The notes beneath the pieces are model-generated. The model searched no databases, was not told the DNA's origin, and saw only the letters and a list, made by a program, of their open reading frames with translations. From Flemingiibacterium sp045634345 (lineage in GTDB: Bacteria; Bacillota; Clostridia; Oscillospirales; CAG-272), in the NCBI GenBank assembly GCA_045634345.1, contig JAZRAB010000039.1, positions 1-7,805 of the forward strand: DNA of 7,805 nt, given 5' to 3'. Shown in pieces: positions 1 through 6,004 of this stretch; position 1 is the first letter of the stretch; each line of letters opens with the position of its first letter. The translations under genes and the position numbers were made by a program.

Positions 1-310
1 TCGCGGCAGCAATGCCGCCGCTCGGCAAGGGGCAGGAACCGATCTCAAGCAAGACGGCTTCGCCGACTTGCTATAAAGTTCGGCAATGCCGAACTTACAC
101 GCAGGTCACAACGTGACCTGCTAACGCCGAAGTTTCCTGCCACTTGCATCCCCAACCTCCTTGGCTGGCGCCGCTCCTTTGTATAGCAGTTATCAACATA
201 CAAGAGGCGGCGCAGCCGAGGCGAGCGGGGGTGCAGGGGGCGGATTGCATCGGCGTTTGAGAGCAAAGCAGCCCCCTGCAAATACGGCAGGCGGCGCAAA
301 GCGCCGCGTG
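1..310. repeat. Cluster of inverted repeats, probable non-coding interspersed repeat
   Basis: No credible gene lies here. Instead there is a run of inverted repeats. A 6-bp stem with a GCAA loop is at 3-18. An imperfect stem (CAAG-a-CGGC / GCCG-a-CTTG) is at 50-70. Two compact near-perfect palindromes follow at 76-96 (arms AAGTTCGGCA / TGCCGAACTT) and 102-120 (CAGGTCAC-aac-GTGACCTG). A large imperfect palindrome spans 124-256. A 10-bp pair (TGCAGGGGGC / GCCCCCTGCA) is at 232-241 and 271-280, and a perfect GC-rich hairpin is at 291-307 (GCGGCGC-aaa-GCGCCGC). The stretch is much more GC-rich than the AT-rich promoter region after about 340. The density of palindromes and lack of coding potential suggest a MITE- or REP-like interspersed element. 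That is inference, since copies elsewhere in the genome cannot be seen. Confidence 0.55.
124..256. repeat. Long imperfect palindrome (about 60-nt arms)
   Basis: The outer ends are exact inverted copies: ACGCCGA at 124-130 and TCGGCGT at 250-256. Going inward, GGCTGGCGCCGC..TTTGTAT (163-184) pairs, with small bulges, to ATACAAG..GCGGCGCAGCC (198-217). The terminal loop is about 13 nt (185-197). Aligning the left arm with the reverse complement of the right arm by eye gives clear similarity along most of the length, with a poorer stretch around 131-141. Transcribed from either strand, it could fold into one long hairpin. The position of the element's true ends is uncertain. Confidence 0.6.
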
Positions 311-395
311 GGAGCTACGATAATCGAAGAAGTAAACGCCTGACAAACAATAATTTATTTAAAATCAAAAATCGCAAAAAAATTCATCAAACCCC
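311..395. other. AT-rich non-coding spacer before the tRNA promoter
   Basis: Composition drops abruptly from the GC-rich palindromic repeat to an AT-rich stretch. I see no open frame with a ribosome site. The 11-mer TGACAAACAAT occurs here at 341-351 and again at 397-407, where it overlaps the -35 element of the tRNA promoter. Confidence 0.5.
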
Positions 396-424
396 TTGAC
401 AAACAATGCGGTTTGTGATATTAT
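396..424 (+). promoter_or_regulatory. Sigma-A-type promoter for tRNA-Gly, with inverted repeat in the spacer
   Basis: The -35 element TTGACA (396-401) is a perfect consensus, followed by a 17-bp spacer and the -10 element TATTAT (419-424, 5 of 6 consensus). The -10 lies 17 bases upstream of the tRNA 5' end, so transcription should start a few bases before the mature tRNA. An inverted repeat ACAAAC-aatgcg-GTTTGT (399-416) fills the spacer and could be an operator, although tRNA promoters are usually not repressed. The promoter probably also feeds the radical SAM gene downstream by read-through. Confidence 0.8.
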
Positions 425-441
425 ATATAAGTACCGAGTAT

Positions 442-514
<73 letters not shown>

Positions 515-515
<1 letters not shown>

Positions 516-551
516 AAAAAATGAGAAGGTCTTGTACCTTCTCATTTTTTC
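515..551 (+). terminator. Rho-independent terminator after tRNA-Gly
   Basis: A perfect 10-bp stem ATGAGAAGGT / ACCTTCTCAT (521-530 with 536-545) has a 5-nt loop. It is preceded by an A run and followed by a T run, so the pairing can extend through A-T pairs. It starts at the last base of the encoded CCA. Some read-through is likely, because I find no good separate promoter between it and the next gene. Confidence 0.88.
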
Positions 552-585
552 TTTCTCGTAATTATGTATAAGTAGGAGGTGCGAT

Positions 586-1557
586 ATGCCAACTCAAGTC
601 GATACTAACCCTTTTCCGCACAGCGATTCCAATAAGCGCTACTATTCCTACGATTACTTCCTTCGTCGAAAGTTCGGCACTAAATGCGCGAAATTACCGC
701 TTGACGGAGGTTTTACCTGTCCCAACCGTGACGGTACACGCGGTGTTGGTGGGTGCATATATTGTTCGGAGCGCGGATCAGGCGATTTTTGTGCGGATGC
801 TTCTGTATCAATAGAAAATCAGCTGTCTGACGCAGTGGCACGCCTCTCTAAAAAATGGGAGTCGCCTAAATGTATTGCCTATTTTCAGGCATTCACCAAC
901 ACCTATGCTCCTCTGCCTATGATTCGTGAAAAATACGAGACAGCACTGAATTTTCCCGATGTAGTCGGACTTTCTGTGGCGACGCGCGCAGACTGTCTTT
1001 CTGACGATGTGTGCGAATACCTAGCCAAACTTGCCGAGCGCACATTCCTTACGGTCGAACTTGGATTGCAGACGGCGCACGACAATACGGCAGCGTATAT
1101 AAATCGCGGACATACGTTTGCCGAGTTTGTCATAGGATATGATAAGCTTCGCAGAGCGTCGGATAAGATAAACATATGTGTGCATCTTATAAACGGTCTT
1201 CCGCATGAGACTGCTGATATGATGCTCGAATCGGCTCACGCAGTTGCACAGCTTCGTCCCGATCAGCTAAAACTTCATCTTTTGCATGTCATCGACGGTA
1301 CACCGCTTGCCTCAATATATCGACGCGGCGAGTTTGAATGTCTCACACTTGATGAATATACGGATATAGTTGTCCGCCAACTTGAAATAATGCCGACGCA
1401 AACAGTCATTGGAAGACTCACGGGGGATGGCGCGGCAGATACGCTTATCGCGCCCGAATGGAGTAAAAAGAAATTAGTCGTGATGAACACCATTGACAAG
1501 CTCATGTATTCGCGCGGCACCTGGCAGGGACGTTTGGCGGAGAAAAAGTTTAAATAA
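586..1557 (+). CDS. ytqA: Radical SAM protein of the YtqA/MnmL/YhcC (TIGR01212) family
   Basis: The product is 323 aa, close to the usual family length. The cluster-binding cysteines are Cys45, Cys57 and Cys60 in the spacing CX11CX2C typical of this family (GFTCPNRDGT..GGCIYC), followed by GSGDF at 64-68. This replaces the classical CX3CX2C. Other radical SAM-type motifs are VELGLQT (157-163), NRGHT (173-177), HLINGLPHET (200-209) and a KLHLLHVIDGTPLA segment near 229-242. The start is well supported by AGGAGGT at 574-580, five bases before ATG. Bacillus YtqA (MnmL) is, to my recollection, reported to convert cmnm5U to nm5U at tRNA wobble U34, before methylation by MnmM (YtqB). E. coli YhcC is a relative without that assigned role. 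So the family is certain, but the tRNA modification role is inferred. No MnmM-like gene is in the window. It is probably expressed by read-through from the tRNA promoter and ends at its own terminator. Confidence 0.9.
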   Translation: MPTQVDTNPFPHSDSNKRYYSYDYFLRRKFGTKCAKLPLDGGFTCPNRDGTRGVGGCIYCSERGSGDFCADASVSIENQLSDAVARLSKKWESPKCIAYFQAFTNTYAPLPMIREKYETALNFPDVVGLSVATRADCLSDDVCEYLAKLAERTFLTVELGLQTAHDNTAAYINRGHTFAEFVIGYDKLRRASDKINICVHLINGLPHETADMMLESAHAVAQLRPDQLKLHLLHVIDGTPLASIYRRGEFECLTLDEYTDIVVRQLEIMPTQTVIGRLTGDGAADTLIAPEWSKKKLVVMNTIDKLMYSRGTWQGRLAEKKFK

Positions 1558-1568
1558 TTACAGCAGCG

Positions 1569-1601
1569 GAGGCGCCTGATATTCAGGTGCTTCTATTTTT
1601 T
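1569..1601 (+). terminator. Terminator after the radical SAM gene
   Basis: An 11-bp stem with one G-T pair (1569-1579 with 1583-1593; core GCGCCTGA / TCAGGTGC) has a TAT loop and is followed by a T-rich tract (1594-1601). It lies 12 bases after the stop codon. Confidence 0.85.
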
Positions 1602-1668
1602 AGATAATTTACACAAAAAATGTGATTTGATTTCTATATCCGGATGGATATTATTTTTATTAAACCCC

Positions 1669-1697
1669 TTGAAAAATCTTCGCGCATAATGTATAAT
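1669..1697 (+). promoter_or_regulatory. Sigma-A-type promoter of the EF-G paralogue
   Basis: The -35 TTGAAA (1669-1674), a 17-bp spacer and a perfect -10 TATAAT (1692-1697) make a near-consensus promoter about 145 bp before the start codon. The 11-mer AAACCCCTTGA around the -35 (1662-1672) is identical to that of the tRNA promoter (389-399). Confidence 0.82.
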
Positions 1698-1774
1698 AAA
1701 CAGTGTAATCAGTTATCGAATATCATGATTTATGACCAAAATACATAGAAATTATATATTCGTCTATCTGAATC

Positions 1775-1800
1775 CTGTCCGCGCTTTCGTGTTCGGACGG
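1775..1800 (+). promoter_or_regulatory. Small hairpin in the EF-G paralogue leader
   Basis: The leader between promoter and start codon is about 140 nt. Within it CTGTCCG (1775-1781) pairs with CGGACGG (1794-1800), with one G-T pair and a 12-nt loop, about 25 nt before the ribosome site. There is no T tract, so it is not a terminator. A regulatory role is only possible; I recognise no riboswitch class. Confidence 0.3.
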
Positions 1801-1841
1801 TACATTCCCTATTATAAATAACAGAAAAGGAGCATACCACC

Positions 1842-3914
1842 ATGGACAAGATCACAACAAAAAGTATACGTAACGTCGCCTTGCTCGGACACGGCGGAAG
1901 CGGAAAGACCTCGCTTTGCGAAGCCATGCTTTACCTTGCGAAAGAAACCGACCGTCTGGGCAGAACTCCTGAGGGAAACACCGTGAGCGACTACGATCCC
2001 GAGGAGATAAGAAGAGGCTTTTCACTTTCAACTACCGCCACCCCGCTCGGATGGCAGGACAGTAAAATAAATATAATCGACACTCCCGGTTATCTTGATT
2101 TTACCGGCGAGGTGCTTGAAGGTATGCGAGTTGCAGACAGTGCCCTGATCGTCGTTGACGGTCGAAGCGGCGTCGAGGTAGGTACCGAGCTTGCATGGGA
2201 TATGGCTGAAAAAGAGGGTATCCCGAAGGCATTTTTCATCAACCGTTTCGATGACGGCGAGGCTCGTTTCAAGAGAGTGTTTGATTCACTGCGCGAAAAA
2301 TTCGGCGTAACCGTTTGTCCGCTTCTTATTCCTATGATCGAAGGCGACAAGGTTATCGGCTTCCTTAACCTTATTGATATGAAGGCTGAGGTTTACGACA
2401 AGAGCGGTTCCAACATGGTATCGGAGATACCCGAAGAATTTAAGGCAATCGCCGAGGAATACCGCAATATGCTTTATGAGTCGATCGCGCAGACCAGTGA
2501 CGATTTGATGGATAAGTTCTTCAATGAAGAGCCGATCACATATAATGAAGCAATGAACGCCGTCCATGACGGCATCATAAACGGCGAGATCGTTCCCGTA
2601 TTCTGCGGTTCTGCGACAAAGATGTGGGGTGTTACAGCAGTGCTTGATACTATTGCTAACTCCTTCCCACGTCCGACCGCTCGCAAAACGGAAACAATCG
2701 TTACCCCAGACGGAGAGGATAAGCTTGTTATTGATCCCGAGGGTGAAACATCGCTCTTCGTATTCAAGACTGTCGCTGACCCGTTTGTTGGTAAGATGTC
2801 GTTCTTTAAGGTTATGAACGGCTCGCTTAACCGTGATGCGGTGCTACGTAATACGACCACCGGTGCAACAGAAAAGATGGCACGTATTTACACAATGCGC
2901 GGCAAGAAGCAGAACGAGGTCGATCATCTCTGCTGTGGTGATATCGGTATGACAGCAAAGCTTGCGGCGACTAACACCGGCGATACTCTCACCGCTTCCG
3001 CAAAGGATATCAAATACAGAGGCATTGCGTTCCCCGAGCCTTTCTTAACGCAGGCTATCAAGCCACTCGCAAAGGGTGATGAGGATAAGATATCCTCGGG
3101 TATTGCGAAGCTCCTTGAAGAGGATCTCACCATACGTTACGAAAACAACGCTGAAACCAAGCAGTTACTCATCTCGGGTGTGGGTGACATTCACCTTGAC
3201 GTGCTTGTTGCAAAATTAAAGAACCGTTTCGGAACATCTGTTGTACTCGACAAGCCAAAGATCGCGTATCGAGAGACAATCAAGAAGACCGTTGAAGCTG
3301 AAGGCAAGCATAAGAAGCAATCGGGCGGTCACGGTCAGTACGGTCATGTACGCATCAAGTTCTCGCCGAGCGATGCTGACGGACTTACCTTTACCGAAAG
3401 CGTAGTCGGCGGTGCTGTACCGAAGGGATTCTTCCCGGCAGTTGAAAAGGGACTTCTCGAAGCTATGCAAAAGGGCGTGCTTGCAGGTTATCCGGTAGTC
3501 GGACTTGCGGCTGACCTCTATGACGGCTCGTATCATGACGTTGACTCCTCGGAAATGTCGTTTAAGATGGCGGCAAGCCTTGCATATAAAGAGGGACTCC
3601 CGAAAGCGAATCCCGTGCTGCTTGAGCCGGTAGGCGCGCTCAACTGTCTCGTTCCCGACAACATGGTGGGTGACGTTATCGGCGACCTCAACAAACGCCG
3701 CGGACGTGTACTCGGCATGGAAGCATCGCACGAGAAGAAGGGTTACACCAACGTGCAGGCAGAAGTGCCGAAGGCTGAAATGATGGATTATCCCATCGCG
3801 CTCCGTGCTACCACGCAGGGACGCGGAAGCTTCACCTTCTACTTCGAGCGTTACGAGGAAGTTCCCGCAAATGTCGCGCAGAAGGTTATCGCTGACGCGG
3901 CAAAGGCTGAATAA
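1842..3914 (+). CDS. Elongation factor G paralogue, EF-G2 (FusA2) type translational GTPase
   Basis: The product is 690 aa with the full five-domain EF-G layout: G domain with G' insert about 1-280, domain II about 302-385, domain III about 396-470, domain IV about 475-595 and domain V about 596-685. The P-loop is GHGGSGKT (16-23) rather than the AHIDAGKT of canonical EF-G. G3 is DTPGY (80-84), so the catalytic His is Tyr84. G4 is NRFD (134-137) instead of NKxD, switch I reads RGFSLS (Ser61 where Thr is usual), and G5 is SAT (257-259). The domain IV tip is well kept (GSYHDVDSSE, 562-571, with His565), as are KQSGG (492-496) and GVGDIHLDV (446-454). These features fit the EF-G2/EF-G-like subfamily, whose role in translocation or ribosome handling is not settled. 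AAAGGAG (1826-1832) supports the start. The gene stands alone under its own promoter. Canonical fusA normally sits with rpsL-rpsG-tuf, so this is probably a second EF-G. Confidence 0.9.
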   Translation: MDKITTKSIRNVALLGHGGSGKTSLCEAMLYLAKETDRLGRTPEGNTVSDYDPEEIRRGFSLSTTATPLGWQDSKINIIDTPGYLDFTGEVLEGMRVADSALIVVDGRSGVEVGTELAWDMAEKEGIPKAFFINRFDDGEARFKRVFDSLREKFGVTVCPLLIPMIEGDKVIGFLNLIDMKAEVYDKSGSNMVSEIPEEFKAIAEEYRNMLYESIAQTSDDLMDKFFNEEPITYNEAMNAVHDGIINGEIVPVFCGSATKMWGVTAVLDTIANSFPRPTARKTETIVTPDGEDKLVIDPEGETSLFVFKTVADPFVGKMSFFKVMNGSLNRDAVLRNTTTGATEKMARIYTMRGKKQNEVDHLCCGDIGMTAKLAATNTGDTLTASAKDIKYRGIAFPEPFLTQAIKPLAKGDEDKISSGIAKLLEEDLTIRYENNAETKQLLISGVGDIHLDVLVAKLKNRFGTSVVLDKPKIAYRETIKKTVEAEGKHKKQSGGHGQYGHVRIKFSPSDADGLTFTESVVGGAVPKGFFPAVEKGLLEAMQKGVLAGYPVVGLAADLYDGSYHDVDSSEMSFKMAASLAYKEGLPKANPVLLEPVGALNCLVPDNMVGDVIGDLNKRRGRVLGMEASHEKKGYTNVQAEVPKAEMMDYPIALRATTQGRGSFTFYFERYEEVPANVAQKVIADAAKAE

Positions 3915-3930
3915 AATATAAGCAACAACG

Positions 3931-3956
3931 AAAACCGCCGATTTCTCGGCGGTTTT
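3931..3956. terminator. Bidirectional terminator between convergent EF-G paralogue and clpX
   Basis: A perfect 11-bp stem AAAACCGCCGA / TCGGCGGTTTT (3931-3941 with 3946-3956) has the 4-nt loop TTTC. T runs follow on both strands (TTTTCTTA on plus, TTTTCGTTGTT on minus). It lies 16 bases after the EF-G stop and 40 bases beyond the clpX stop, so it can end both convergent transcripts. Confidence 0.9.
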
Positions 3957-3996
3957 CTTATATGATTAGGTGTTTGGGGGACTTTATGCTGCCACT

Positions 3997-5298
3997 CTAT
4001 GCCCTCAGCGCCAAAGCTTCAGTTAGATACTGTGCCTCTGCCTTTTTGTTTACAACATCCTTTGTGATTATGACCTTGCTCACATCTTCCCTTGACGGAA
4101 TATCATACATGATGTCGGTCATGATATCCTCAATAATCGCACGAAGTCCGCGCGCACCGGTGTTGCGCTCGATTGCGAGCTTTGCTATTGCTTCAATAGC
4201 CCCATCTTCAAATACCAATTCCGCGCCGTCCATTCCCACGAGCTTCTGATACTGCTTGACAAGCGCATTTTTCGGCTCGGTCAAAATACGTACCAACGCC
4301 GCCTCGTCAAGGCTGTCAAGCGATACGATAACCGGGATACGTCCGACAAGCTCGGGGATAAGACCGTACTTTACGATATCGTGAGGGGTTACGTCCTTGA
4401 AAATGCCAGCTTTTACCTTCTCGTCGGATTTCTTGATGTCGCTTGTGAAGCCGACCATCTGGTTGCCGCGACGTTCCGCGATGAGGTCTTCAAGCTTATC
4501 AAACGCACCGCCACAGATGAAGAGAATATTGGCGGTGTTTATCTGAATAAATTCCTGATTCGGGTGCTTGCGTCCGCCCTGTGGGGGAACATTTGAAACC
4601 GTACCCTCAAGAATTTTAAGGAGTGCCTGCTGTACGCCCTCGCCCGAGACGTCACGGGTAATCGAGCGATTTTCGCTCTTTCGGGAGATTTTATCGATCT
4701 CATCGATATAGATGATACCGTGCTCGGCTCGCTCCATATCATAGTCCGCCGCTTGAATGAGCCGCAGAAGAATGTTTTCGACGTCCTCTCCGACATAGCC
4801 TGCCTCGGTAAGCGTGGTTGCATCCGCAATAGCGAACGGGACTTTGAGCGCCTTTGCGAGTGTCTGTGCAAGATAGGTCTTGCCGACACCGGTTGAGCCG
4901 AGGAGAAGCACGTTGCTTTTCTGTATTTCAACATCATCCGGACTCTTTTCGTCAACGGTTTTTCTGCCGCGTCTTTGCAGCTTAGGAGCGTTCAAAATAC
5001 GCTTGTAGTGATTATACACCGCGACCGAGAGAACCTTTTTCGCCGCGTCCTGACCGATGACATATTCGTCAAGCATTGCCTTGATCTCGGCAGGCTTCGG
5101 CAGGGTTGCAAGTGACAGTTCCTCGCTCTCGCTCATCATCTGCTCATGATCGAAAATAATCTGATTGCATGCATCAATACAGTTATCGCAGATCATTGCT
5201 CCCGTGGGGGATGGAATGAGAAACTCGACCTGTGTCTCGCTTCTTCCGCAGAATGAGCAGTGTTTTATAGAACTATTTGATTCACGACTGTTTGACAT
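3997..5298 (-). CDS. clpX: ATP-dependent Clp protease ATPase subunit ClpX
   Basis: This is an AAA+ unfoldase that recognises tagged or specific substrates, unfolds them and feeds them into ClpP. The product is 433 aa, normal for ClpX. The N-terminal C4 zinc domain has Cys14, Cys17, Cys37 and Cys40. Further motifs are Walker A GSTGVGKT (134-141), pore loop GYVG (167-170), Walker B IIYIDE (195-200), RKH loop (243-245), arginine-finger region ELVGRIP (316-322) and sensor 2 GARG (381-384). The ClpP-docking loop reads MVGF (281-284), a conservative change from the usual IGF. The start has AAAGGAA on the minus strand just upstream (about 5304-5311) and lies 12 bases after the clpP stop, so the two are co-transcribed and probably translationally close. 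It ends in TAG, and the next in-frame stop (TAA at 3958-3960) lies 12 sense codons later, near the terminator. Confidence 0.98.
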   Translation of the reverse strand: MSNSRESNSSIKHCSFCGRSETQVEFLIPSPTGAMICDNCIDACNQIIFDHEQMMSESEELSLATLPKPAEIKAMLDEYVIGQDAAKKVLSVAVYNHYKRILNAPKLQRRGRKTVDEKSPDDVEIQKSNVLLLGSTGVGKTYLAQTLAKALKVPFAIADATTLTEAGYVGEDVENILLRLIQAADYDMERAEHGIIYIDEIDKISRKSENRSITRDVSGEGVQQALLKILEGTVSNVPPQGGRKHPNQEFIQINTANILFICGGAFDKLEDLIAERRGNQMVGFTSDIKKSDEKVKAGIFKDVTPHDIVKYGLIPELVGRIPVIVSLDSLDEAALVRILTEPKNALVKQYQKLVGMDGAELVFEDGAIEAIAKLAIERNTGARGLRAIIEDIMTDIMYDIPSREDVSKVIITKDVVNKKAEAQYLTEALALRA

Positions 5299-5310
5299 TT
5301 TTTGTTCCTT

Positions 5311-5901
5311 TTAGCCTTCTCTTTTTGCGATAACCTTGTCGATAAGACCGTACTTGCAGGCTTCATCGGCTGTTAAGAAGTTGTCGCGGTTAGTGTCCTT
5401 TTCGATCTGCTTCACTGTCTGACCGGTACGCTCTGCGAGGATAGTGTTCATACGCTCGCGTATGCGAATAATGTGGTCGGCGTGAATCTTGATGTCGGAT
5501 GCCTGACCCTGCAGACCGCCGAGAAGCGGCTGGTGGATCATGATCTCGCTGTTGGGCAGAGCGAAGCGCATACCCTATGTACCTGCCGCGAGAAGGAACG
5601 CGCCCATACTTGCCGCCATACCGATACAGATTGTGGATACATCGCATTTGATGAAGTTCATTGTATCGTAAATAGCCATACCTGCGGAGATAGATCCGCC
5701 GGGGCTGTTGATGTAGAGGTTTATATCCTTGTCGGGGTCCTGCGCTTCAAGGAAAAGAAGCTGTGCAACAACAAGAGATGCGGTTGTATCGTTTACCTCA
5801 TCGGAGAGAAAAACAATACGGTCGTTTAAAAGACGTGAATAGATGTCATAGGAGCGCTCGCCGCGAACGGTCTGCTCAACTACCATTGGTACAAGTGCCA
5901 T
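5311..5901 (-). pseudogene. clpP: Clp protease proteolytic subunit ClpP, interrupted by in-frame TAG
   Basis: ClpP is the serine peptidase that forms the double heptameric chamber fed by ClpX. Ignoring one stop, the frame is a complete ClpP of 196 positions. It starts MALVPMVVEQ with the usual N-terminus and has catalytic Ser98 (GMAASMG), His123 (MIHQP) and Asp173 (second D of DTNRD). Codon 109 is TAG (5575-5577). In B. subtilis ClpP this aligned position is Lys (AAGEKGKR; here AAGT-stop-GMR), so a single AAG to TAG change explains it. Reading frame and similarity continue unbroken on both sides, so there is no frameshift. The first fragment (108 aa) lacks His and Asp. The second could only start at ATG 5569-5571, two codons past the stop, with no convincing ribosome site. 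Possibilities are a sequencing or assembly error, a fresh nonsense mutation, amber suppression or re-initiation. AAAGG precedes the start at 5901. The gene lies between tig and clpX as in intact operons. Confidence 0.93.
5575..5577 (-). other. In-frame amber codon replacing a conserved lysine in clpP
   Basis: On the minus strand the codons read GCG GCA GGT ACA TAG GGT ATG CGC, that is A-A-G-T-stop-G-M-R. Lys is usual at the stop position in ClpP. The interruption falls in the turn after the helix carrying the catalytic Ser. The complete conservation of the downstream half suggests a recent or artefactual change. Confidence 0.95.
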
Positions 5902-5919
5902 ACTAAAATTACCTTTCTT

Positions 5920-5933
5920 TCGTCAAATGACGA
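5920..5933 (-). promoter_or_regulatory. Small hairpin upstream of the clpP ribosome site
   Basis: TCGTCA (5920-5925) and TGACGA (5928-5933) form a perfect 6-bp stem with a 2-nt loop (in practice 4 nt), a few bases upstream of the AAAGG site of clpP. It resembles neither a CtsR heptad operator nor a known binding site that I can assign. It may only affect translation or mRNA stability. Confidence 0.3.
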
Positions 5934-5955
5934 CAAATTTTTTATAAATAATGAT

Positions 5956-5977
5956 ACGGGCGGCATTTGCCGCCCGT
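5956..5977 (-). terminator. Intercistronic GC-rich hairpin between tig and clpP, possible partial terminator
   Basis: ACGGGCGGCA / TGCCGCCCGT (5956-5965 with 5968-5977) is a perfect 10-bp stem in the 103-bp gap between the tig stop and the clpP start. On the minus strand it is followed by a broken AT-rich run (ATCATTATTTATAAAAAA) rather than a clean T tract. It may attenuate transcription into clpPX, or protect the tig mRNA 3' end. I find no strong promoter after it, so clpPX probably depends on read-through from tig. Confidence 0.6.
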
Positions 5978-6004
5978 TATGCTACTATTCAAAACAGGCG
6001 ATAA

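Noticed and set aside
281..283. VGF instead of IGF in the ClpX loop that docks on ClpP (residues 282-284 of the protein) as a sign of lost ClpP partnership
   Set aside because: Ile to Val is conservative. The Gly-Phe core is kept and the rest of ClpX is normal, so it does not support loss of ClpP binding. The coordinates given here are not a DNA position; the residues are in the clpX product.
45..299. Minus-strand open frame of 84 codons in the palindromic region, with overlapping small frames on both strands (95-346, 161-343)
   Set aside because: The translations are Arg/Ser/Leu-rich and low-quality, overlap each other, have no ribosome sites and simply read through inverted repeats.
3216..3731. 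Minus-strand frame of 171 codons inside the EF-G paralogue
   Set aside because: It is an antisense shadow of domains III-V. The sense strand encodes fully conserved EF-G motifs throughout.
5311..5571. A separate, independent small gene starting at the ATG after the clpP stop
   Set aside because: It is the C-terminal half of ClpP with its catalytic His and Asp. No convincing ribosome site precedes the ATG.
5311..5901. Frameshift as the cause of the clpP break
   Set aside because: Both halves are in the same frame and join exactly across one TAG codon, so it is a substitution rather than an indel.
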